8,476 nucleotides of DNA, taken from the NCBI RefSeq assembly GCF_036518555.1, contig NZ_DATDMY010000026.1, positions 1 through 8,476 on the forward strand. The letters are read 5' to 3'. This document shows positions 1-4,734 of this stretch, in pieces (the stretch's first letter is position 1; every line of letters begins with the position of its first letter). This stretch comes from Dokdonella_A sp036518555 (lineage in GTDB: Bacteria > Pseudomonadota > Gammaproteobacteria > Xanthomonadales > Rhodanobacteraceae). Made by a program: the position numbers and the translations under genes. Below the pieces are notes generated by a model that was not told the DNA's origin, ran no database searches, and saw only the letters and a program-made list of their open reading frames with translations.

Positions 1-246
1 CTCGTAGTCGCCGAGCACGACCGCGCCGACCGAGTCGCGCTCGAGGTTGAGCGCGAGCGCATAGGTGTTGCCCGGCAACTCGACCATTTCGCCCGACATC
101 ACGTCGTTGAGGCCGTGGATGCGCACGATGCCGTCCGACACGCCGGTCAGCGTGCCTTCGTTGCGCGCTTCCGCGGACAGCTTGAACTTCTCGATGCGGC
201 TCTTGATGAGCTCGCTGATTTCGGACGGGTTGATCGTCGTAGCCAT
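1..246 (-). CDS. atpA: F1Fo ATP synthase subunit alpha, N-terminal part (runs off the window)
   Basis: Encodes the alpha subunit of the F1 head, the non-catalytic nucleotide-binding subunit (three copies) that alternates with beta and hosts the central stalk. Only the first 82 codons are present; the gene continues beyond position 1. The visible part is the N-terminal beta-barrel. It begins MATTINPSEISELIKSRIEK, which matches the conserved start where the delta subunit docks, and goes on through GIVRIHGL, MSGEMVELP and AVVLGDYE, all typical of bacterial AtpA. The ATG at 246 is preceded by an AGGA about 11 nt upstream. It lies downstream of atpH after an unusually long 167-nt spacer. The frame is intact to the window edge. 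Identity is certain; the Walker A region lies outside the window. Confidence 0.97.
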   Translation of the reverse strand, partial: MATTINPSEISELIKSRIEKFKLSAEARNEGTLTGVSDGIVRIHGLNDVMSGEMVELPGNTYALALNLERDSVGAVVLGDYE

Positions 247-413
247 GGTCTGTGGTTCCTGCTCTCGTCGACGAGCGACGGTTCCAAGGGGTCAAAAGTC
301 AAACGTCGCGGATCGGTGTCGAGCGTGCCGCTTCGATCGATCGTCGACGTTTGACTTCCGACGTCGTTTGCAAACGACGGCCCGCCGGTTCGTGGCCGGC
401 AGGCCGTATTTCC
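247..413 (-). promoter_or_regulatory. atpH-atpA spacer with stacked inverted repeats
   Basis: This 167-nt gap has no credible gene but several inverted repeats. (1) Arms 378-388 and 396-406 form an 11-bp stem with a single G-U pair in the RNA and a 7-nt loop, starting 7 nt after the atpH stop codon. (2) 362-379 is a perfect 18-bp palindrome, CGTCGTTTGCAAACGACG. It overlaps the first stem by 2 bp, so the two compete. (3) Perfect 13-bp arms AAGTCAAACGTCG at 296-308 and its complement at 345-357 enclose 36 nt. (4) 264-275 is a 12-bp palindrome, CTCGTCGACGAG, just before the atpA ribosome-binding site. No T-tract follows any stem, so these are not classic terminators. Likely roles are mRNA processing, 3'-end protection or translational tuning; the role is inferred, the repeats are seen directly. 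Confidence 0.6.
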
Positions 414-947
414 CTACTGCGTGAGCGCTTGCCCCAGGCGCGCGAGCCTGCCGCGCACGGAGCCGTCGATAACGACGTCGCCAGCGTCGATCACCGCGCC
501 GCCGAGTACGTCGGCGTCGATCGACTGCTCGATCTCGATGTCGCGGCCGAAGCGGCGCTTGAGCGCGTCCTTCAGCTTGGCGGTTTCGTTCGCGTCGATC
601 GGCGTCGCCGAGCGCACGTTCACCTTGAGCACGCGCTCGGCCTCCTGCTTGAGTTCCTCGAACAGCGCGCCGATTTCCGGCAGCACCGGCAGGCGGCGGT
701 TCTCGGCGAGCAGGCGCACGAAGCCCGCGAACGGCGAATCGGCTGCCTCGCCTTCCGGCGTGACCAGCGCGGCGAGATCGGCCTGTGCGACGCGCGGGTC
801 GCCGAACAGCGCGGCGACGCGCGCGTCGGCGGCGACCTGCGCCGCGAACGCGAGCTTGCCGGCCCACGCGCCGAGGGCATTGTTCGCGCGCGCGAGCTCG
901 AAGGCGGCGCGTGCGTACGGGCGGGCGAAGGTGAGGGCGGTCGACAT
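414..947 (-). CDS. atpH: F1Fo ATP synthase subunit delta
   Basis: The delta subunit (OSCP equivalent) joins the peripheral b2 stalk to the top of the alpha3beta3 head on the cytoplasmic side. The 177-residue product has the family's usual length. The N-terminal helical domain starts with the conserved ARPYARAAFELA segment (residues 8-19). The C-terminal end carries the signature around residues 149-172 (GGAVIDAGDVVIDGSVRGRL), the region that contacts the b subunits. The start ATG at 947 lies 3 nt after the atpF stop codon, so translation is probably coupled; the only Shine-Dalgarno candidate is a weak GAGAT inside the end of atpF. It is followed by the long, structured spacer before atpA. Nothing is broken. 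Confidence 0.96.
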   Translation of the reverse strand: MSTALTFARPYARAAFELARANNALGAWAGKLAFAAQVAADARVAALFGDPRVAQADLAALVTPEGEAADSPFAGFVRLLAENRRLPVLPEIGALFEELKQEAERVLKVNVRSATPIDANETAKLKDALKRRFGRDIEIEQSIDADVLGGAVIDAGDVVIDGSVRGRLARLGQALTQ

Positions 948-950
948 CGG

Positions 951-1421
951 TCAGATCTCGGTGACGAGCTGGTCGATCAGCGACTTGTGCGCGTTCGCGT
1001 CGATCTCGCGCTTGAGGATCTTCTCGGCGCCGGCGACCGCGAGTGCGGCGACCTTGCCGCGCAGTTCCTCGCGCGCCTTGTGCGCCTGCGCCTCGATGTC
1101 GGCAGCGGCGATCGCCTTCTGCTTGGTCGCCTCGACGATCGCGTCCTGGCGCGCCTTGTCGACGATCTGCGCGGCCTGCTGGTGCGCCTTGTCGATGATC
1201 TGCGTGGCTTCCGCGCGCGCCTTGCGGATCTCGTCGGCGACGCGCGCGTCGGCATCGGCGAGCTCCTTGCGCGCCTTCTCCGCCTGCGACAGGCCCTCGG
1301 CGATCTTGTTCTGGCGCTCTTCGATCGCCGCGATGATGTGCGGCCAACCGAATTTCATGACCAGCAGGACGACCGCGAAGAACGCGAAGCCCTGAATGAC
1401 CAGAGTGATGTTCGGAATCAT
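951..1421 (-). CDS. atpF: F1Fo ATP synthase subunit b
   Basis: Subunit b forms the dimeric peripheral stalk that anchors Fo and holds F1 still against rotation. The product is 156 residues, the same length as the E. coli protein. One membrane helix spans about residues 5-25 and is followed by the conserved WPHIIAAIEERQ turn with Arg36. A long charged, Ala-rich helix (about 35-125) forms the right-handed coiled-coil dimer. The C-terminal delta-binding part contains VAALAVAGAEKILKREID. An in-frame start 6 codons upstream is possible, but the ATG at 1421 is preferred. AGGAG lies 6 nt before it, and family members begin with a short hydrophilic stretch exactly there. Stop codon and atpH start are separated by 3 nt. 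A perfect hairpin sits 14 nt upstream of the start. Confidence 0.97.
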   Translation of the reverse strand: MIPNITLVIQGFAFFAVVLLVMKFGWPHIIAAIEERQNKIAEGLSQAEKARKELADADARVADEIRKARAEATQIIDKAHQQAAQIVDKARQDAIVEATKQKAIAAADIEAQAHKAREELRGKVAALAVAGAEKILKREIDANAHKSLIDQLVTEI

Positions 1422-1427
1422 GGAATG

Positions 1428-1432
1428 CTCCT
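1428..1432 (-). promoter_or_regulatory. Ribosome-binding site of atpF
   Basis: AGGAG on the minus strand, 6 nt before the ATG at 1421. It decides the start in favour of the MIPNIT N-terminus over an in-frame ATG six codons upstream, because the upstream start would place this site inside the coding sequence. Confidence 0.75.
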
Positions 1433-1435
1433 GCT

Positions 1436-1461
1436 GCACGGCGATCGGTCGATCGCCGTGC
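1436..1461 (-). promoter_or_regulatory. Perfect intercistronic hairpin between atpE and atpF
   Basis: Arms GCACGGCGATCG (1436-1447) and CGATCGCCGTGC (1450-1461) are perfectly complementary over 12 bp with 2 nt between them. As RNA this gives a stem of about 10 bp with a small loop. It lies 21 nt after the atpE stop codon and ends 3 nt before the atpF Shine-Dalgarno. There is no U-run, so it is not a terminator in form. It could protect the 3' end of an atpE-containing mRNA or lower atpF translation, so that far more c than b is made. Structure is directly visible; function is inferred. Confidence 0.65.
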
Positions 1462-1482
1462 TGGACCTTCGGACTTCGGTGC

Positions 1483-1761
1483 TTACTTGACGCCGAGGTA
1501 GCCGAGCAGCGGGTTGGCGAACAGCAGCAGCAGCGCGATCGCCACGCCGATGATCGGCACCGCGTCGAGCAGGCCCGCGACGATGAACATCTTCGTCTGC
1601 AGCATCGGGGTCAGTTCCGGCTGGCGCGACGAGCCCTCGAGGAACTTGCCGCCGAGCAGCGCGAAACCGATCGCGGTGCCGAGGGCGCCGAGGCCGATCA
1701 GGAGGCCGGCGGCGATGACGGTCATGCTCAGCAGATTGCCGACCTGGGCGATGTTTTCCAT
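1483..1761 (-). CDS. atpE: F1Fo ATP synthase subunit c (rotor ring proteolipid)
   Basis: Subunit c forms the membrane rotor ring that carries protons. The 92-residue product is a helical hairpin. Helix 1 (about 10-37) contains the glycine-rich GLGALGTAIGFALLGG packing motif. The polar loop has the conserved RQPEL (residues 46-50), which contacts gamma/epsilon. Helix 2 (about 56-86) carries the ion-binding acid Asp66 in GLLDAVPII. The residue after it is Ala, not the Thr/Ser seen in sodium-binding rings, so proton coupling is expected. The ATG at 1761 has GGAG 6 nt upstream in an A-rich leader. That leader recalls the efficient atpE translation start of E. coli, fitting the need for about ten copies per enzyme. 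Both flanking spacers contain strong stem-loops. Confidence 0.98.
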   Translation of the reverse strand: MENIAQVGNLLSMTVIAAGLLIGLGALGTAIGFALLGGKFLEGSSRQPELTPMLQTKMFIVAGLLDAVPIIGVAIALLLLFANPLLGYLGVK

Positions 1762-1831
1762 GGTTGTCTCCGGGTTTCTCTAAGGTGAAGTGGAAATCGA
1801 CTGAAACGTTCTGTTTGACCAGCTTTGCTTC

Positions 1832-1869
1832 AGGTGAAGAGTGCGGCCAAGGACGGCCGCTCTTCGCCT
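1832..1869 (-). promoter_or_regulatory. Imperfect hairpin in the atpB-atpE spacer
   Basis: In the 130-nt spacer between atpB and atpE, 1832-1848 and 1855-1869 form a long imperfect stem. It has a 10-bp part (AGGTGAAGAG against CTCTTCGCCT, one mismatch), a 2-nt bulge, and a 5-bp CGGCC/GGCCG part closing on a short loop. There is no T-tract. It probably separates a-subunit from c-subunit expression or stabilises the atpE messenger 5' end. The function is inferred. Confidence 0.5.
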
Positions 1870-1872
1870 CTC

Positions 1873-1890
1873 GCGATCATGGACGATCGC
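1873..1890 (-). promoter_or_regulatory. Short hairpin just after the atpB stop codon
   Basis: GCGATC (1873-1878) and GATCGC (1885-1890) flank a 6-nt loop, starting 1 nt after the atpB stop codon. The stem is only 6 bp and has no T-tract. Together with the larger hairpin at 1832-1869 it makes a tandem stem-loop at the a/c junction. Confidence 0.4.
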
Positions 1891-1891
1891 A

Positions 1892-2743
1892 CTAGTGATG
1901 TTCGGCGGCCATGCTGAGGTAGACGATCGTCAGCGTCATGAAGATGAACGCCTGCAGCGTGATGATCAGGATGTGGAACGCCGTCCAGGCGAAGCCGGCG
2001 ATGAACTGGCCGACGCCGAGCAGGTAGGTCGAGACGTGGGCGAGCCCCGCGCCGAGCGTCATGACCGCGATCAGGATGAAGATGAGTTCGCCCGCGTACA
2101 TGTTGCCGAACAGTCGCAGGCTGAGGCTCACCGGGCGCACGCATTCCTCGATCACGCGCAGCAGCAGGTTGGCCGGGAACGCGTACTTGCCGAACGGCGC
2201 GGTGAACCACTCGCCGAAGAAGCCGCCGACGCCCTTGTGCTTCAGCCCGACGTACTGGATGAGCAGGAACACGGTCAACGCCATGCCGAGCGTGGTGTTG
2301 AAGTCGGCGGTCGGCACCACGCGCAGGAACGCGTGCTCGGCGTCGTGACCGGCGGCGACGTAGCCGGTCTTCCACAGCCACGGCAGCAGGTCGACCGGGA
2401 TCATGTCCATGAAGTTCATAAGGAACACGAGGCAGAAGATCGTGATCGACAGCGGCGCGATGATCTTGCTCTTGCCGTGGAAGGTTTCCTTGACCATCTG
2501 GTCGACGAACAGCACGACCATCTCGATCGCGCACTGCAGCTTGCCCGGCACGCCCGCGGTGGCCTTGCGCGCGACGCGCAGGAACAGGAACAGGAACAGG
2601 AGGCCGGTCACGAGGGTGAAGAACAACGTGTCGATGTTGATCTTCATGAACACGCCGTCGCCGATGCTCCACTGCAGATGATGCAGGTGGTGCTGGATGT
2701 AGTCGGTCATGTTGACCGAGCCGGCGGCTTCTTCGGTGGCCAT
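1892..2743 (-). CDS. atpB: F1Fo ATP synthase subunit a
   Basis: Subunit a is the membrane stator that provides the two proton half-channels next to the c ring. The 283-residue product has the key features in place. Arg210, the essential arginine, lies in SLSLRLFGNMYAGELIF. Asn214 and Glu219 follow at E. coli numbering. His257 in AFHILIITLQAF corresponds to E. coli His245, and Gln264 to E. coli Gln252. The number shift comes from about 12 extra residues between about 231 and 248 relative to E. coli. Hydrophobic helices lie near 40-58, 97-117, 152-167, 213-238 and 252-278. The N-terminus is hydrophilic with a His-rich stretch (YIQHHLHHLQW). The ATG at 2743 follows the atpI stop by 4 nt, so the two are translationally linked. 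Confidence 0.98.
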   Translation of the reverse strand: MATEEAAGSVNMTDYIQHHLHHLQWSIGDGVFMKINIDTLFFTLVTGLLFLFLFLRVARKATAGVPGKLQCAIEMVVLFVDQMVKETFHGKSKIIAPLSITIFCLVFLMNFMDMIPVDLLPWLWKTGYVAAGHDAEHAFLRVVPTADFNTTLGMALTVFLLIQYVGLKHKGVGGFFGEWFTAPFGKYAFPANLLLRVIEECVRPVSLSLRLFGNMYAGELIFILIAVMTLGAGLAHVSTYLLGVGQFIAGFAWTAFHILIITLQAFIFMTLTIVYLSMAAEHH

Positions 2744-2747
2744 CGTT

Positions 2748-3116
2748 CTACCTGGTTGCGATGAGGGCGATCCAAAACGCGAACTGCGCCGCCAGGAGCC
2801 CGGCGATGAGCCCGGCGAACGGCAGCTTCCATACGGCTATCGCGAGGTACAGCGTCGCGCACAGCCAGAACCATTTCAGCGCCTCCGCAGCCCAGGCGGA
2901 GCGCAATACACTGCGTGGTGGCGCGATGCCGCGGCCGAACAGGCGCAGTGCGAACAAAACATTGCCTGCGGAGACGATGAAGCCGCCCGTGAGGGCGGCG
3001 AGCGCGCTGCGCCAGCCGAACCCCGCCACCACCAGCGATACCACGAGGGTTGCGCCGAATTGCAGGAGCGCCGTGCGAGCCGCCACGTGCCAGCCGTGGG
3101 CGATGGAATTGCGCAC
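2748..3116 (-). CDS. atpI: ATP synthase assembly/accessory protein I
   Basis: AtpI is a small membrane protein encoded first in many atp operons; it helps c-ring assembly and is dispensable in some species. The call rests on position (first gene, 4 nt before atpB), size, four hydrophobic segments (about residues 16-32, 38-59, 82-95, 100-119) and the AtpI-like ALTGGFIVSAGNVLFALRLF with a later EALKWF segment. I chose the GTG at 3116 (122 residues). GGGAG lies 6 nt upstream, and E. coli AtpI is about 126 residues with the same short N-terminus before helix 1. An in-frame ATG at 3212 and a GTG at 3284 would give 154 or 178 residues, but have no clear ribosome-binding site. Sequence conservation of AtpI is weak, so identity leans partly on context. 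Confidence 0.88.
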   Translation of the reverse strand: MRNSIAHGWHVAARTALLQFGATLVVSLVVAGFGWRSALAALTGGFIVSAGNVLFALRLFGRGIAPPRSVLRSAWAAEALKWFWLCATLYLAIAVWKLPFAGLIAGLLAAQFAFWIALIATR

Positions 3117-3122
3117 AGGGAG

Positions 3123-3127
3123 CTCCC
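3123..3127 (-). promoter_or_regulatory. Ribosome-binding site supporting the GTG start of atpI
   Basis: GGGAG on the minus strand, 6 nt before the GTG at 3116. It is part of a 10-bp palindrome, GGGAGCTCCC (3118-3127). It is the only good Shine-Dalgarno among the in-frame start options and is why the 122-residue form is preferred. Confidence 0.55.
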
Positions 3128-3191
3128 GCCGGTGGAGGATCGTCGCGGCGCGCGTTCCCGGCGCGCTCCACCTCTCCAAAAGGCCGCGCAG

Positions 3192-3219
3192 TTTATCAAG
3201 CGACGCGTACATGCCGCAA
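3192..3219 (-). promoter_or_regulatory. Possible sigma70 promoter of the atp operon
   Basis: On the minus strand a TTGCGG (3214-3219) and a GATAAA (3192-3197) are separated by 16 nt, a moderate match to -35/-10 boxes. Transcription would start near 3185, giving a leader of about 70 nt before the GTG of atpI. If this is the main promoter, the alternative ATG start at 3212 cannot be used. The match is only partial; treat as a candidate. Confidence 0.3.
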
Positions 3220-3227
3220 TCTGAAAG

Positions 3228-3559
3228 AGAAGTGCCCGCAGGCGCTGCCGCGATCGGATGCCGGGCGTCCGGTCCTGCCCTCACGGTGCGTGAGGCGGGC
3301 GGCTCGGTCGCTCCACGGCCGCGAACGTTGCCCGCAAGTGTTTGGTTTCACTATGAATGGCAAGCGCACGGCCTGCGCGCAGCGGTTGCCTGGGCATCGC
3401 CGAAGCGGCGGGCAGCGCCGGTCGCGCGGTTTGCTCGTCCGCACGCACGGGCCGCAGCCCGTCGCGCCGGGCAGGACGCGACATCATGCCGCAGCGTCGG
3501 CCGTCGCACGCCTGCACGGTCGACATCCGCGGATCGGCCGGACGTGCGCCCTGCGGGCG
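3228..3559. other. Non-coding stretch upstream of the atp operon
   Basis: Together with the atpI leader this makes a gene-free interval of over 400 nt between the start of atpI and the phasin terminator. I see no convincing gene: open frames here lack ribosome-binding sites and recognisable domains. The one clear structure is a perfect inverted repeat at 3279-3295 (CCTCACG, 3-nt spacer, CGTGAGG), placed where an operator upstream of the atp promoter could lie. The rest is GC-rich sequence without a strong promoter match on either strand. Confidence 0.5.
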
Positions 3560-3590
3560 AAAAAAAAGGCCGGGAGAGAGCCCGGCCTTT
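3560..3590 (-). terminator. Rho-independent terminator of the phasin gene
   Basis: On the minus strand, a 7-bp GC stem GGCCGGG/CCCGGCC (3581-3587 with 3568-3574), extended by three A-T pairs, encloses a 6-nt loop and runs into eight T residues (complement of 3560-3567). This is a textbook intrinsic terminator 58 nt after the phasin stop codon. It separates phasin transcription from the atp operon. In the plus direction only three Ts follow, so it acts mainly on the minus strand. Confidence 0.93.
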
Positions 3591-3648
3591 CGAGGTCGAC
3601 ACCGGCGCCAAGGGGAGTAGCGGCGGTGTCTTCTGGGGACTTGCCCGA

Positions 3649-4044
3649 TCAGCCGGCCTTCTTGGCCGCCTTGACCGTCTTGTTCAACGTGTCGGTCATC
3701 GTCTCGTTGACCGTCTCGAACGAGGTCTTGGCGAGCGAACCGATCGCCTCCGAGGTCTTCAGCGACACGCCGAGGACTTCCTGGCTGTTCGCGTAGAGCT
3801 TCTCGGCGCTTTCCTTCGCGAGCTGGACGCCCTTGGCCGAAATCGCCTTGGCGGACTCGAAGTCGCGCACTTCGGCGGCTTCCGTCCAGAACTCGACCGA
3901 CGCCTTGACGCGCTCCTCGAAGGTCTTGAGGTTCAGCTCGGTGATGCGCTCGAAGCCGGCGAGGGCGAGGCCCTGCGCCTTGACGAAGGCATCGGCATAG
4001 CTCTTGCCGAGCGAAAGGGACTGCGTATTGATCTGCTCGAACAT
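3649..4044 (-). CDS. Phasin family protein
   Basis: Phasins are small amphipathic proteins that coat polyhydroxyalkanoate (PHA) granules in the cytoplasm and control their number and size. The 131-residue product has the family pattern: MFEQINTQSLSLGKSYADAF at the N-terminus, then uninterrupted amphipathic helices with FERITELNLKTFEERVKAS, ending in an Ala/Lys-rich tail (KTVKAAKKAG) that could bind polymer or DNA. There are no membrane segments and no cysteine. The ATG at 4044 has AGAGG 8 nt upstream. The gene is a single unit with its own promoter and terminator. The promoter overlaps a PhaR-like inverted repeat, which supports a PHA role. No PHA synthase gene is in the window, so the granule function remains inferred from family and operator; some phasin-like proteins serve other roles. 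Confidence 0.88.
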   Translation of the reverse strand: MFEQINTQSLSLGKSYADAFVKAQGLALAGFERITELNLKTFEERVKASVEFWTEAAEVRDFESAKAISAKGVQLAKESAEKLYANSQEVLGVSLKTSEAIGSLAKTSFETVNETMTDTLNKTVKAAKKAG

Positions 4045-4083
4045 GTTCGATACCTCTGCGGTATGGGGGGAGTGTTGGACGAG

Positions 4084-4112
4084 ATCCTAGCAGGCATTAT
4101 GTTGCGTTGCAA
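4084..4112 (-). promoter_or_regulatory. Sigma70-type promoter of the phasin gene
   Basis: On the minus strand TTGCAA (-35, 4107-4112) and TAGGAT (-10, 4084-4089) are separated by exactly 17 nt. Transcription would start near 4077, about 32 nt before the phasin ATG. The -35 box lies inside a perfect inverted repeat (4100-4114), so binding there would block RNA polymerase. Confidence 0.65.
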
Positions 4113-4114
4113 CA
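4100..4114. promoter_or_regulatory. PhaR-like operator over the phasin -35 box
   Basis: TGTTGC (4100-4105), a 3-nt spacer GTT, and GCAACA (4109-4114) form a perfect inverted repeat with the core TGC-N3-GCA. PhaR of Paracoccus denitrificans binds TGC-rich repeats of the form CTGC-N3/4-GCAG upstream of phasin genes; this site matches the core and differs in the flanking base. It overlaps the -35 box and the upstream part of the promoter spacer. The expected logic is that PhaR represses the phasin until PHA granules titrate it away. The repressor gene itself is not in the window. Confidence 0.6.
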
Positions 4115-4218
4115 AGTTTGGCTGAACGGCAGCCCACGGACCGATCAATGCTAGCCCCATCATCTTGCATTTCAATGAATTACGCGTGACCGGCGCACTT
4201 TGCGGCGATGCGGGATAA

Positions 4219-4578
4219 TCACGCGCCGCCGCGGTACTCGCACGCGGTCGTGCACGTCTCGTTGACGACGACCTTCGACAGCAGCGGCAGGCGCGGCGAC
4301 AGCCGCTCCCAGACCCAACGTGCGAGCTGCTCGCTGGTCGGGTTCTCGAGGCCAGGCACGTCGTTGAGATAGTGGTGGTCGAGCTGGTCGAACAGTGGGG
4401 CGAATGCGGCCTTGAGGTCGGCGTAGTCCATGACCCAGCCGAGGTCGGGATCGAGGGGGCCGCTCACGTGGATGGTGATCGCGAACGAGTGGCCGTGCAG
4501 GCGGCTGCATTTGTGCCCGGCCGGCACGTTCGGCAGGCGGTGCGCGGCTTCGATGCGGAAGGTCTTGGAAATGTCCAT
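4219..4578 (-). CDS. queD: 6-carboxy-5,6,7,8-tetrahydropterin synthase
   Basis: QueD converts 7,8-dihydroneopterin triphosphate to 6-carboxytetrahydropterin, the second step towards preQ0 and queuosine in tRNA. The 119-residue product matches the E. coli-type enzyme along its length. Zinc ligands His13 (EAAHRLP), His28 and His30 (CSRLHGHS) are present, the catalytic Cys24 is intact, and the base/proton-relay residues Asp67, His68 (LDHHYLND) and Glu107 (NETCTTACEY) are there. The substrate-binding NPTSEQLARWVW is conserved. The ATG at 4578 gives the standard length. No strong Shine-Dalgarno precedes it, but a TAGACT lies only 6 nt upstream of the ATG, so a very short or absent leader is possible. 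No other queuosine genes are nearby. It reads towards the phasin gene and no clear terminator follows it. Confidence 0.95.
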   Translation of the reverse strand: MDISKTFRIEAAHRLPNVPAGHKCSRLHGHSFAITIHVSGPLDPDLGWVMDYADLKAAFAPLFDQLDHHYLNDVPGLENPTSEQLARWVWERLSPRLPLLSKVVVNETCTTACEYRGGA

Positions 4579-4734
4579 GCGGCAAGTCTAGCAAGGCGTG
4601 CCCTCGCCACCGTCGCGCGCGCCACGCGGCCCGGTGCCGCCTGCCGGCCATGCCGTTTGGCACGTATCAAGGTCCACCGCATCCGACAAGATCGACCGAC
4701 GCGCGTGTGCGGCGGACGACCCCGGAGGAGACAG
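4579..4734. other. Divergent spacer between queD and the tldD-like gene
   Basis: This 156-nt interval must hold the promoters for queD (minus) and the tldD-like operon (plus). I see no convincing -35/-10 pair for the plus strand. A TGGCAC at 4658-4663 resembles half of a sigma54 site but lacks the matching second element. For queD a weak TAGACT -10 (minus strand, 4585-4590) is the only candidate. Confidence 0.4.
4724..4730 (+). promoter_or_regulatory. Ribosome-binding site fixing the tldD-like start
   Basis: GGAGGAG, a near-perfect Shine-Dalgarno 4-6 nt before the ATG at 4735. It excludes the long in-frame extension that reaches back to 4372 through queD, and so places the twin-arginine motif at the very N-terminus. 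Confidence 0.85.

Noticed and set aside
252..1490. Long plus-strand open frame of 412 codons across the atp genes
   Set aside because: It is antisense to atpF and atpH, whose products are unmistakable. Its protein is Arg/Leu/Asp-rich as expected from the shadow frame of GC-rich coding DNA.
2761..4125. Plus-strand open frame of 454 codons
   Set aside because: It is antisense to atpI and the phasin gene and reads straight through the phasin terminator; it has no ribosome-binding site and no domain.
4658..4672. Possible sigma54 promoter (TGGCAC) ahead of the TldD-like gene
   Set aside because: The second element should read TTGC about 5 nt later; AAGG is found instead.
4372..4734. Upstream extension of the TldD-like gene
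   Set aside because: The frame stays open but overlaps queD on the other strand. The GGAGGAG before 4735 and the Tat signal starting there define the real start.
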